Positions 1 to 5,613 of a stretch of DNA of 6,908 bases are shown here, piece after piece. The stretch spans positions 1-6,908 of the forward strand of contig JBFRWC010000284.1 in NCBI GenBank assembly GCA_051439365.1. The letters run 5' to 3'. This stretch comes from JAAHGY01 sp051439365. GTDB taxonomy: Bacteria > Cyanobacteriota > Cyanobacteriia > CAKZMO01. Position 1 is the stretch's first letter. The number at the start of each line of letters is the position of its first letter. Under the pieces are notes generated by a model. That model was not told the DNA's origin. It did no database searches and saw only the letters and a program-made list of their open reading frames with translations. A program made the position numbers and the translations under genes.

Positions 1-367
1 GGGCAATCCCACTCAAATCGTGCTGACATCGGGAGAAGCTCATGACCTCAATGGAGCCGATGTCTTGCTCGCCCGCGTTGAGGCCGAGGCACTGCTGGCG
101 GATAAAGCCTATGATGCAGATGACCGAGTCCGGGCGGTATTGCAGGCTCAAGATATTGAACCTGTGATTCCGAGCAAGTCAAATCGCAAGCACCCCATTG
201 AGTATGACAAGGAGCTGTATAAAGCTCGTCACCTGATTGAGAACTTTTTTGCAAAGTTGAAGCAGTATCGAGCCATTGCCACTCGCTATGACAAACGAAC
301 TGTCAATTTTCTCGGTGCGATTCACCTGGCTGCATCTGTAATCTGGCTTAATTGATGACACGCCCTA
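1..367 (+). mobile_element. IS5-family insertion sequence, right (3') portion only
   Basis: The left part of the element lies outside the window. What is visible is the transposase C-terminus followed at once by a likely terminal inverted repeat. Read inward from the right end on the minus strand, this starts with (TA)GGGCGTGTCATCAATTAA, which overlaps the transposase stop codon. The exact edge, about 363-367, is inferred: the left terminal repeat and the target duplication cannot be compared here. Just outside the edge the sequence becomes AT-rich and encodes TPR repeats that begin in mid-protein, as expected if the element landed inside an older gene. Confidence 0.75.
2..355 (+). CDS. IS5-family DDE transposase, C-terminal part (5' end outside window)
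   Basis: This is the catalytic C-terminal part of a cut-and-paste transposase. The frame is open from the left edge (GNPTQIVLTSGEAHDLNGAD) and ends with TGA at 353-355. The block LLADKAYDADD carries the second catalytic Asp of the DDE triad. YKARHLIENFFAKLK matches the Y-x2-R-x3-E-x6-K signature of IS4/IS5-type transposases and supplies the catalytic Glu. The following RYDK and the hydrophobic tail ending near IWLN are typical of the family. The first Asp and the N-terminal DNA-binding part are upstream of the window. A GTG at position 20 is an internal codon, not a real start. The stop overlaps an ATG (TGATG) that opens the downstream TPR frame. Base composition is near 50% GC, unlike the AT-rich sequence after it. 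Confidence 0.9.
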   Translation, partial: GNPTQIVLTSGEAHDLNGADVLLARVEAEALLADKAYDADDRVRAVLQAQDIEPVIPSKSNRKHPIEYDKELYKARHLIENFFAKLKQYRAIATRYDKRTVNFLGAIHLAASVIWLN

Positions 368-987
368 CTGGAGTATATAAGACATATTTATGGGATTTAG
401 AGGAGGCAGAATCGTTTTTTAATCAGTCAATTCAATTGGCAAGTGAAGATTTTCGAGAGGAAAGAGTTGTAAAAGCTGAGGCATTTTTAGCTTTCGTCAA
501 GGCCCAAATCGGCCAGCGTAGGAAAGGGCTTCAATTGGCAAATTCTTCATATATGAAGATCATGGCTGGTAAATATGGTGATATCTGGGAGTTTAGCTTT
601 TATCTATGGATACTAGGCAGAACTTATAAAACTCTTGGCTACTTAGAACAATCAATGGAAGCCTATCAAAATGCTCTCTCTGATAAAATGCATATATATT
701 TTGCCCAAGCTGAAGCTAGGATCATAAGTGGAGTAGCAGAAGTTGACTGCGAGAGATTTAAATATGAAGAGGCTATTTTTGGGCATCTAAAGGCTATCAG
801 GATTTTGGAAAAAGTTGGTGCTAACTGTGATTTGCCAGAAGTTTATTATCAGCTAGGGATAAGCTACAGACAAATAGGGGAAGTAGACAAGAGTCGAACT
901 AGCTTTTGTCAATCAATACAGTTATTTGAAAACATGAAGGCACCCAACCAAATTGCGAGAGTGAAACAATCATTATCAATGCTCTGA
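355..987 (+). CDS. TPR-repeat protein remnant, 5'-truncated by the IS element
   Basis: The frame encodes about 210 residues of helical tetratricopeptide-type repeats. Recognisable pieces are the stretch around LEEAESFFNQSIQLA near the start, LGRTYKTLGYLEQSMEAYQN in the middle, then FKYEEAIFGHLKAIRILEK, and VYYQLGISYRQIGEVDKSR with SFCQSIQLFE near the end. TPR arrays bind proteins, and the sequence shows no enzymatic domain. The first ~4 codons (MTRP) come from the IS end, so the repeats start abruptly and the natural N-terminus is gone. This looks like the C-terminal part of a longer TPR protein cut by the insertion. The ATG (355) overlaps the transposase TGA by one base, so expression by translational coupling is possible; a TTG at 352 is an alternative start. 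The region is clearly more AT-rich than its neighbours and has no HIP1 octamer. It is more likely a decaying remnant than a working gene. Confidence 0.75.
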   Translation: MTRPTGVYKTYLWDLEEAESFFNQSIQLASEDFREERVVKAEAFLAFVKAQIGQRRKGLQLANSSYMKIMAGKYGDIWEFSFYLWILGRTYKTLGYLEQSMEAYQNALSDKMHIYFAQAEARIISGVAEVDCERFKYEEAIFGHLKAIRILEKVGANCDLPEVYYQLGISYRQIGEVDKSRTSFCQSIQLFENMKAPNQIARVKQSLSML

Positions 988-1004
988 TGTAAGCGATAAA
1001 CTGC

Positions 1005-1065
1005 GAGAGTATTGGCTTTTGCAAAAGCTTTATCCCTTGAGGGACGATCACCAATAAACACTCTC
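1005..1065. other. Nested inverted repeats (possible three-way structure or small remnant element)
   Basis: Outer arms GAGAGTATTGG (1005-1015) and CCAATAAACACTCTC (1051-1065) are complementary apart from a four-base bulge. Between them are the perfect 14-bp palindrome GCTTTTGCAAAAGC (1015-1028) and a second hairpin TCCC-TTGA-GGGA (1033-1044). Together they could fold as a stem carrying two hairpins. There is no trailing T-run that would mark a simple terminator. It sits between the end of the TPR frame and the end of the opposing OB-fold frame, so it could act as a bidirectional transcription end or be a MITE-like relic. The function is unknown. Confidence 0.35.
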
Positions 1066-1100
1066 ACTTCCACAGCGACTGTTGTAGGGGAGTCAGATCA

Positions 1101-1304
1101 TCAATCTTGATCATCTTTAACTACCGCCTCAGAGAGAACATAGTTTGGCATAACGAGAAGGGGAAGGCGATCGCGCATCACTACCTGCACTTTGCTGCCA
1201 ATAGGGGCGATCGCCTGACAATCGGGATCGTAAAATCGTGTCCGCCAGTACGTCCCTTCAAAATACACCTGCCCATCTTCTCCGGGGGCGATCGCCTCTT
1301 CCAC
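1101..1304 (-). CDS. NfeD-type C-terminal OB-fold fragment, probably truncated or frameshifted
   Basis: The 67 residues match the C-terminal beta-barrel of NfeD-family proteins: G-E-D-G-Q-V-Y-F-E-G-T-Y-W near residues 8-20, then IAPIGSKVQVV, then a hydrophobic strand LPLLVMPNYVL. Full NfeD proteins place this domain after membrane helices and work with stomatin/SPFH proteins in membrane quality control. No transmembrane part is visible here. The GTG start at 1304 has no ribosome-binding site. The frame stays open upstream to a stop at 1386-1388 but gains no better start. A well-formed start (AGGAG, 5-nt spacer, ATG at 1407) exists in the neighbouring frame; 103 bases separate the two, so the frames differ by one. 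An ATTGG repeat lies between them. The gene is therefore either a degraded fragment or one switched off by repeat slippage. The domain call is fairly good; the gene's integrity is doubtful. Confidence 0.5.
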   Translation of the reverse strand: MEEAIAPGEDGQVYFEGTYWRTRFYDPDCQAIAPIGSKVQVVMRDRLPLLVMPNYVLSEAVVKDDQD

Positions 1305-1328
1305 TCTGGCTAATGGTCGGGATGGTGT

Positions 1329-1353
1329 ATTGGTTTGGATTGGATTGGATTGG
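1329..1353. repeat. Pentanucleotide tandem repeat (ATTGG)n, five units
   Basis: The units are ATTGG, TTTGG, then three perfect ATTGG; one of the five has a single mismatch. The repeat lies between a good minus-strand start site (ATG at 1407) and the NfeD-like OB-fold frame (from 1304). Because 103 bases separate these, adding one 5-bp unit (108) or losing two (93) would join them in one frame. Confidence 0.8.
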
Positions 1354-1404
1354 AGGTCTAGAGTCTGGATTGTGGGTTGCTGGTATTAGGGAAGATATCA
1401 GAAT

Positions 1405-1417
1405 CATGGTTTCTCCT
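1405..1417 (-). promoter_or_regulatory. Ribosome-binding site and ATG start out of frame with the OB-fold fragment
   Basis: On the minus strand AGGAG (1413-1417) is followed by a 5-nt spacer and ATG (1407-1405). The frame opened here begins MILISSLIPATHNPDSRPPI and then runs out of phase past the OB-fold domain. It is the strongest start signal in this gene-poor stretch, which suggests that it once served, or in some cells still serves, the NfeD-like fragment downstream of it. Confidence 0.45.
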
Positions 1418-1734
1418 CATCTCTTTGGTGTTGTTGAGATGAGTATCGGATTGGAACTCAGTTTTCTCCAGGGAATCAGGGGAGGTTTAGACCGAACTTA
1501 GACAATACTCTTGCTGATAGGCTGTAGCCCATATTTCATAAGCAGTTCAGCCTCCAGGAAATTGGGCGTGTATTACCCCAATATTTGCTTAATATCGTGA
1601 ATGATGACTTATCTTCCGGACAATTGAGCCTAAAATCCGGTGTTCCAATCCCGTTCAGCTAACATCACCAAGGGGAAAGTAACTGGGATGGGCAGTATGC
1701 TCATGGTGACGGTGGCGTTTCTAGCAGGGAGAGC
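1408..1734. other. Gene-poor stretch with no supported gene
   Basis: No convincing coding region is seen on either strand. A 10-nt-loop inverted repeat ATTGGG...CCCAAT lies at 1561-1582 without a following T-run. A short inverted repeat CCGGA...TCCGG lies at about 1617-1641. The last ~72 bases (1663-1734) are open in the frame of the M15-like gene (including NWDGQYAHGDGG) but have no start codon, so they are taken as its leader. The stretch may hold that gene's promoter, but no clear -35/-10 pair was found. Confidence 0.5.
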
Positions 1735-2310
1735 ATGACGGTGACTCAGTTAGGCAAATATCTGATGCTGGAGGAATTTTGTACCTGTACCCAGACGTAT
1801 GGCAAGTATGCCAATCAGCTCGACCCATTTCCTCAGAATGAAGCCGAGACCATCCCGGCACTGGAGGCACTCTGCCAACACATTATTGACCCAGTAATTG
1901 ATGAATTTGGACATGACCGTTTTCGTCTCACCTACGGCTTTTGTTCCAAAGGTTTAAAGCGGTGGCTAGCCAAGAAAGATCCGATAACAGGCATCAAGAA
2001 TGGGGTTGTGAGTCCCAATTTAGACCAACACATGGCCCATGAGGTAAATCGAAATGGGAAGTATTACTGCGATCGCCTTGGTGCTGCCTGTGACTTCCGC
2101 ATTCTGGATTTACCCAGTGATGAACTGGTGGATTGGATCGTAGAGCAGCAGTTGCCGTTTGATTCGCTGTACTTTTATGGGGCAGAGCGACCAATCCACA
2201 TCAGCTATGGGCCACAGCAAAAGCGAGATATTTGGACATTTACCACCTCTGGAGTCCCAACTAAGAAGGGATTACAGACTTGGATAGAAAAGATTCAGCA
2301 GTTGCCATAG
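1735..2310 (+). CDS. Peptidase M15-like (DD-peptidase/hedgehog-fold) protein
   Basis: The 191-residue protein resembles the M15A/M15_3 zinc peptidase group, whose known members cut peptidoglycan cross-links. The order of features fits: an N-terminal LGKYLMLEEFCTCTQ segment, a helix ALEALCQHIIDPVIDEFG (residues 42-59), a strand LTYGFCSKGLK (65-75), then DQHMAHE (97-103) and GAACDFRI (116-123), and finally RPIHISYG (152-159). By analogy with the usual H-x6-D and C-terminal H ligands, H99, D120 and H155 are the candidate zinc ligands. The first two are separated by about 20 extra residues, an unusual insertion. There is no signal peptide, so it is probably cytoplasmic, which argues against a routine cell-wall role. 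The ATG at 1735 is preceded by AGGGAG with a short spacer, and no in-frame start exists upstream to the stop at 1660. The gene converges with the methyltransferase, leaving 4 bp between stops. Its target, and whether it is an active peptidase, are unknown. Confidence 0.7.
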   Translation: MTVTQLGKYLMLEEFCTCTQTYGKYANQLDPFPQNEAETIPALEALCQHIIDPVIDEFGHDRFRLTYGFCSKGLKRWLAKKDPITGIKNGVVSPNLDQHMAHEVNRNGKYYCDRLGAACDFRILDLPSDELVDWIVEQQLPFDSLYFYGAERPIHISYGPQQKRDIWTFTTSGVPTKKGLQTWIEKIQQLP

Positions 2311-2314
2311 TGGG

Positions 2315-4489
2315 TTAGCTATCAGATGATGTGGACTCGTTACGGCGAGTACGAATCGCAGATTTCACCACCTTGACCCGATAGGGATCGGCATCCTTGC
2401 GCCACACCACTCGGTGGCCTCTCAACTCGGCACAGTGTTCTTCTAGACAACTCTCCCAACCGCGACGGTCATGGATGGCAGCAACATCATCCAGCAACCC
2501 CCAGTTGCGTTCCTGCTGGCTGAGCTTGGCAAACTTGTTGTAGTCGGGATAGTCCGGTAGCAGCAGTTGCTCTTTTTGGTGCAGCAGTGGCGGATTGTCT
2601 GGAGCGTAGTCCCGGTAGCGGACGTGCAGATCCCGTAGACCAATACCCATGCTGGTATGAAGGGCAGGAGGGGGATCTTTGTCGAAATGGGGCGAGAACA
2701 GGTAGGTGAGGGTGGGTTTGTGGCGGTGGACCTTGACCGCAGGGGCGTCGTCAGGTCGTCCGATGGTGCGGGAGGCACAGCCTTCGTAAAGGCGCAGGAG
2801 CGGATCGAGTTGGTCTAGGGCAGAAACGTGAACCCAGAGGGAGTTGGGCCGCTGTTGACCGATCAGGCTTTGACGACAGCGTTCCGCTAATAATTCTGTG
2901 TTGCCCAAACTCATCAGCATTAGGTCAGCGGCATTACAAGCTTGCTGATAGCTGCCAAATAAGGCTTTGATGTCAGTCTGGACAATGGGGGATAGATCAC
3001 GGAATTTGGGGCGACGACCAAAGTGACTGAGGGCAAGGTACACCATCAAGTCTTGACGGCGGGTGTCAGCGATCGCGTCCCATTCTCCGGCATCGGTGGC
3101 TTGCAGAATAATCTTGAAGGCCCGTTTGAGCGAACCAAACTGATCCTTTATAGCGGTGCAGTTTTGGGCGTTCTCATCCGTTACCAATTCCTCCTTAGTG
3201 GGTAAGCGCCCCCGTTCGGTGTAGAAATCCATCAGCGGTTGCAAGAGCTGGCGGTACTCCTCAAACTTGCTAACCTTGATGCGGATTTGGGGTGCCCTAG
3301 CACGGGAGCGATAGCGGGAAGCCCGAAAGGTTTCGGCTTGACCCTCATCCCGAAAGACAAAATAAATACCGAGGGCGATGGGAATGGAGTCTACGCCCAG
3401 CACTTGGTCGATGTAGGCTTTGAGTTCTTCCTGTTCGTAGTACTTTTGGAAGGTGTTGCGACTGGTGATGATACCGTCGCCATAGGCAATAACGCCACGG
3501 GAGCGATCATCAATCAAGACTTGGGCGGCTACTATCAAGACCGTTTGGGCGATCGCCCAAGCATTGACCAAGGCTTCTCGCCGTTCAGCAGTATCTTCAA
3601 TCACGTTGACGATGTAGCCCAGGTTAACCACATCGGCAGTGCTCTCAGCGGTTGGTTTTGACTCAGGTCGATAGTAGGGGTCCCATCCCGTACTGCTGAG
3701 GCCAAGGCGATGGATATATGCGATATCGGCTCCGTGGCCGCAACCGTAGTCAAAGTAGGTGGTGTCGGTTGGGAAAAGTCCAGCTTCTACAGCCAGACGA
3801 ATGGGTTTGGAGCAGGTAGCACGGGCGATCGCCGCTTTGTGACGCTGAATCTTGGGATTTTGGATTTTGGACTTTGGATTTTGGGAGTTAGAACCAGAGG
3901 GTAGGGCACAGGCAAGAGAGTGGTTGTGGATTTGGAGGTAGTGCTGGTTGACCGGATCACAGAGGCGCTTTTCCCAGGCGGTACGGAAACCGATAGTGCG
4001 GGAGTTGTCGAGGAGTCCCATGACTTCCTCTTGTTGGGTTAGGTGGCGGAAGATGGGGTAGTGGGGATAGTCGGGGGTAACGAACGTATCTTTGCGATGG
4101 AGGATAGGGGGATTGTCAGTAGTACTGTAGTCGCGGTGGTTTATGGAGAGGGTGTCTAGGCTAACTTGAATGCTGCACTGGAGAGCAGGGTGGGGATCAG
4201 TGTCAAAGTCGGGGTAGATCAGGTAGGCGATTTGGAAGGCGGTGAAGTTGAATTTGATGAGGGTGGGTGGGTGAGTGGGTGGGTGAGGGAGTGGGTGGGG
4301 GTTGGCGGTGAGGATGGTATGGGCGATCGCTTCATACTCTTGCAACTCTCCATCCAGAGCTTTCAGGGCAGAAACGTGGACGTAGAGAGCTTTAGGCAAC
4401 CGTTTACCCACAGTACTCTGCTGGCACAGGTGAGTGAAGGTGGTTTGATTTAGTTCAATCTGCGGGGCAGAAGTAATGGTGGGTAACAT
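2315..4489 (-). CDS. DNA phosphorothioation-associated putative methyltransferase with duplicated flanking module
   Basis: This 724-residue protein matches the dnd_rel_methyl type of SAM-dependent methyltransferase found beside DNA phosphorothioation genes. Its substrate has not been established. In the central domain, RHKAAIARA (about 216-224) leads into the SAM-binding loop FDYGCGHGAD (246-255), then WDPYYRP (269-275), NLGYIVNVIED (289-299) and YGDG (336-339) followed by FQKYYEQEEL. A helical region at about 406-528 follows. Residues 22-176 and 538-683 are related copies of one module: both contain VHVSAL, a P-x-F-D-x-D-P-x-P-A-L block, RDY, DNPP-(I/L)-LH, a PDYPxY block and a GLLD segment. 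Two low-complexity inserts interrupt the N-terminal half: a Pro/His-rich run (62-76) and an NPKSKIQNPKIQ linker (about 204-215). ATG at 4489 is preferred; a TTG at 4495 would add two residues. No strong ribosome-binding site is seen. It is divergent from the Rpn gene and convergent with the M15-like gene, so it is probably transcribed alone. Confidence 0.9.
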   Translation of the reverse strand: MLPTITSAPQIELNQTTFTHLCQQSTVGKRLPKALYVHVSALKALDGELQEYEAIAHTILTANPHPLPHPPTHPPTLIKFNFTAFQIAYLIYPDFDTDPHPALQCSIQVSLDTLSINHRDYSTTDNPPILHRKDTFVTPDYPHYPIFRHLTQQEEVMGLLDNSRTIGFRTAWEKRLCDPVNQHYLQIHNHSLACALPSGSNSQNPKSKIQNPKIQRHKAAIARATCSKPIRLAVEAGLFPTDTTYFDYGCGHGADIAYIHRLGLSSTGWDPYYRPESKPTAESTADVVNLGYIVNVIEDTAERREALVNAWAIAQTVLIVAAQVLIDDRSRGVIAYGDGIITSRNTFQKYYEQEELKAYIDQVLGVDSIPIALGIYFVFRDEGQAETFRASRYRSRARAPQIRIKVSKFEEYRQLLQPLMDFYTERGRLPTKEELVTDENAQNCTAIKDQFGSLKRAFKIILQATDAGEWDAIADTRRQDLMVYLALSHFGRRPKFRDLSPIVQTDIKALFGSYQQACNAADLMLMSLGNTELLAERCRQSLIGQQRPNSLWVHVSALDQLDPLLRLYEGCASRTIGRPDDAPAVKVHRHKPTLTYLFSPHFDKDPPPALHTSMGIGLRDLHVRYRDYAPDNPPLLHQKEQLLLPDYPDYNKFAKLSQQERNWGLLDDVAAIHDRRGWESCLEEHCAELRGHRVVWRKDADPYRVKVVKSAIRTRRNESTSSDS
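2441..2878 (-). repeat. Protein-level internal repeat, copy B (C-terminal module of the methyltransferase)
   Basis: Residues 538-683 form the second copy of the module described for 3962-4426. It lies after the helical region and before a basic, Ser-rich tail (RVKVVKSAIRTRRNE). It lacks the Pro/His-rich insert of copy A and has a short RPDDAPAVKVHRH segment there. Boundaries are approximate. Confidence 0.8.
3857..3884. repeat. Heptanucleotide tandem repeat (ATTTTGG)4 inside the methyltransferase gene
   Basis: Four contiguous heptamers occur: ATTTTGG, ATTTTGG, ACTTTGG, ATTTTGG. On the coding (minus) strand they encode part of the linker NPKSKIQNPKIQ between module A and the catalytic domain. 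Short tandem heptamers of this sort are frequent in cyanobacteria. Seven is not a multiple of three, so gain or loss of one unit would shift the frame before the SAM-binding domain. Confidence 0.85.
3962..4426 (-). repeat. Protein-level internal repeat, copy A (N-terminal module of the methyltransferase)
   Basis: Residues 22-176 of the methyltransferase pair with copy B at its C-terminus. Shared landmarks in order are CQQS/CRQS, LYVHVSAL/LWVHVSAL, YPDFDTDPHPAL/SPHFDKDPPPAL, HRDYSTTDNPPILH/YRDYAPDNPPLLH, TPDYPHYPIF/LPDYPDYNKF, LTQQE/LSQQE and GLLD. Copy A carries the extra Pro/His run. The copies are diverged at the DNA level, so the duplication is old. Boundaries are approximate. Confidence 0.8.
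4261..4301 (+). repeat. G-run cluster with strong G-quadruplex potential
   Basis: Eight runs of at least three G occur in 41 bases of the plus strand (4261, 4265, 4269, 4277, 4281, 4287, 4293 and 4297), mostly separated by single bases (GGGTGGGTGGG). On the minus strand the same bases encode the Pro/His/Thr-rich insert of the methyltransferase, so the G-rich strand is the template strand of that gene. Formation of a quadruplex is inferred from the pattern. Confidence 0.75.
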
Positions 4490-4490
4490 A

Positions 4491-4572
4491 CACAAACCCA
4501 GTAAGCGTCAGTTCCATGACCACGGCTCCCGCCACGGCTTAACGGTATTGTTGAACTGGAGATTGGTTTGTG
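4491..4572. repeat. Inverted repeat CACAAACC / GGTTTGTG in the divergent intergenic region
   Basis: Perfect 8-bp arms lie at 4491-4498 and 4565-4572. The first touches the methyltransferase start codon (ATG at 4489), and the second is about 100 bp before the Rpn start. A direct repeat CCACGGCT occurs between them at 4520-4527 and 4532-4539. The placement between two divergent genes would suit a shared operator, but the 66-bp gap makes this uncertain. Confidence 0.4.
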
Positions 4573-4672
4573 TCTGCGATCGTAGTGAATCTTAATAGAA
4601 AAGGACTGGCTCTACGGCATATTGACCAGCGATGATACAGTGCTGTTTGACCGTCATTTTGGGAAAGCTTAA

Positions 4673-5572
4673 ATGCGCCGAGATACTCTATTTTATCGGT
4701 TGTTTAGTCAGTCGCCGACGCTGTTGTTTGACCTCTTGGATGCAGTGCCACCTGATGCCACTGATTATCGATTTGACTCGGTTGCAGTGAAGGAGCCGAC
4801 GTTTGAAATTGATGGGGTCTTTTTGCCGCCGGATAAGGGTGAATATCCAAAAACCGTGTATTTCTGTGAGGTCCAATTCCAGAAAGATGAGGAACTGTAT
4901 GAACGGATCTTTAGTGAGGCGTTTCTTTACTTCTATCGACAACGACAACGGTTCGATGATTGGCAAGCGGTGATTATTTATCCGTCGCGATCGCTCGAAC
5001 AGTCTAATGTACACCCCTATCGGGCGTTGCTTGACAGCGAACAAGTCCACCGGATCTATCTCCAAGAGTTGGGGAATCTACAACAGTTGCCCGTGGGGGT
5101 TGGCTTGTTGGTATTAGCAACATTAAGTGAGACCCAAGCCCCCCAACAAGCGCGATTATTGTTGGAGCGGACCCAAGCGGAAATTAGTGAACCGCAACGG
5201 AAAGCGATCGTAGAATTAATCATCATGATTTTAAGCTATCGATTTACTCAACTTACTCGTCAGGAAGTAGAAGCCATGCTGGATATACGATTTGAAGATA
5301 CTCGCCTCTATCAGCAATTGAGGGAAGAAAGTCGAGAGGAAGGCAGAGAGGAGGGTAGAGAGGAAGGCAGAGAGGAAGGCCGTGAGGAGATTTTTCGACA
5401 GGAGCGATCGCTCATTCTCCGTCTATTGACGCGCAAGGTGGGATCATTGCCGGAGGCGATCGGTGAACGGGTTCAGTCCCTGGCGATCGCCCAGGTAGAG
5501 GCGTTGGCAGAGGCGTTACTGGAGTTTGAGACGGTGGCAGATGTGGAACAGTGGTTTCAGGCGCTTGAGTAG
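4673..5572 (+). CDS. Rpn family protein: DUF2887 PD-(D/E)XK domain plus DUF4351 tail
   Basis: This 299-residue protein is of a type abundant in cyanobacteria. The N-terminal DUF2887-like part starts DTLFYRLFSQSP and has the nuclease-fold motif: D47 in EIDGVFLPP, then E66-V-Q68 in VYFCEVQFQ, followed by ELYERIFSEAFLYFY. RQRFDDWQAVIIYPSRS comes next. A charged REE(G/S/I) repeat (residues 217-239) leads into a DUF4351-like C-terminus (ERSLILRLLTRKVGSLPEAI onward, ending VEQWFQALE). Relatives of the Rpn/YhgA group cut DNA and promote recombination, and are often annotated as putative transposases; activity of this member is inferred from the conserved D...E-x-Q residues. The ATG at 4673 has only a weak GGGA about 10 bases upstream. 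It diverges from the methyltransferase and is followed by a 120-bp gap with a possible promoter, so it is probably its own unit. Such genes turn up in many contexts, so a link to the neighbouring modification genes is unproven. Confidence 0.88.
   Translation: MRRDTLFYRLFSQSPTLLFDLLDAVPPDATDYRFDSVAVKEPTFEIDGVFLPPDKGEYPKTVYFCEVQFQKDEELYERIFSEAFLYFYRQRQRFDDWQAVIIYPSRSLEQSNVHPYRALLDSEQVHRIYLQELGNLQQLPVGVGLLVLATLSETQAPQQARLLLERTQAEISEPQRKAIVELIIMILSYRFTQLTRQEVEAMLDIRFEDTRLYQQLREESREEGREEGREEGREEGREEIFRQERSLILRLLTRKVGSLPEAIGERVQSLAIAQVEALAEALLEFETVADVEQWFQALE
5321..5389 (+). repeat. 12-bp in-frame tandem repeat encoding REEG units
   Basis: Nearly six 12-base units (consensus AGAGAGGAAGGC, read in various phases) encode REES, four REEG and REE. 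The unit keeps the frame, so copy number can change without breaking the Rpn protein. It joins the nuclease-like domain to the C-terminal domain and is expected to form a charged helix. Such repeats are common in this protein family. Confidence 0.85.
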
Positions 5573-5613
5573 GGGCGAGTCAGGGTAACGCCGTAAGTTT
5601 GTTGTCGTTTAGG

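Noticed and set aside
909..1073. Minus-strand frame from a GTG, including VEVRVFIGDRPSRDKAFAKAN
   Set aside because: It reads like protein in part, but overlaps the 3' end of the TPR frame by about 80 bases, has no ribosome-binding site and matches no family that I recognise.
1238..1501. Plus-strand 87-codon frame crossing the pentamer repeat
   Set aside because: It is opposite the OB-fold frame, its composition is driven by the ATTGG repeat, and it shows no domain. The OB-fold pattern on the other strand is more convincing.
1498..1539. Minus-strand 13-codon frame (MKYGLQPISKSIV) preceded by GGAGG
   Set aside because: It is too short to tell from chance. The GGAGG is about 10 bases from the ATG, and there is no partner gene or family match.
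1561..1582. Inverted repeat ATTGGG...CCCAAT as a terminator
   Set aside because: The stem is six pairs with a 10-base loop, there is no T-run after it, and no gene ends nearby in a position that needs it.
3239..3661. Plus-strand open frame of 140 codons inside the methyltransferase gene
   Set aside because: It is antisense to the conserved methyltransferase core and shows no family resemblance. The same holds for the shorter frames at 3023-3205, 3710-3904 and 4166-4453.
4688..5065. Minus-strand 125-codon frame opposite the Rpn gene
   Set aside because: It lies entirely antisense to the conserved DUF2887 domain. It is best explained as a shadow.
5321..5389. Tandem repeats as a CRISPR array
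   Set aside because: The units are 12 bp, contiguous and in frame (REEG). There are no spacers, and no CRISPR-like array exists elsewhere in the window.
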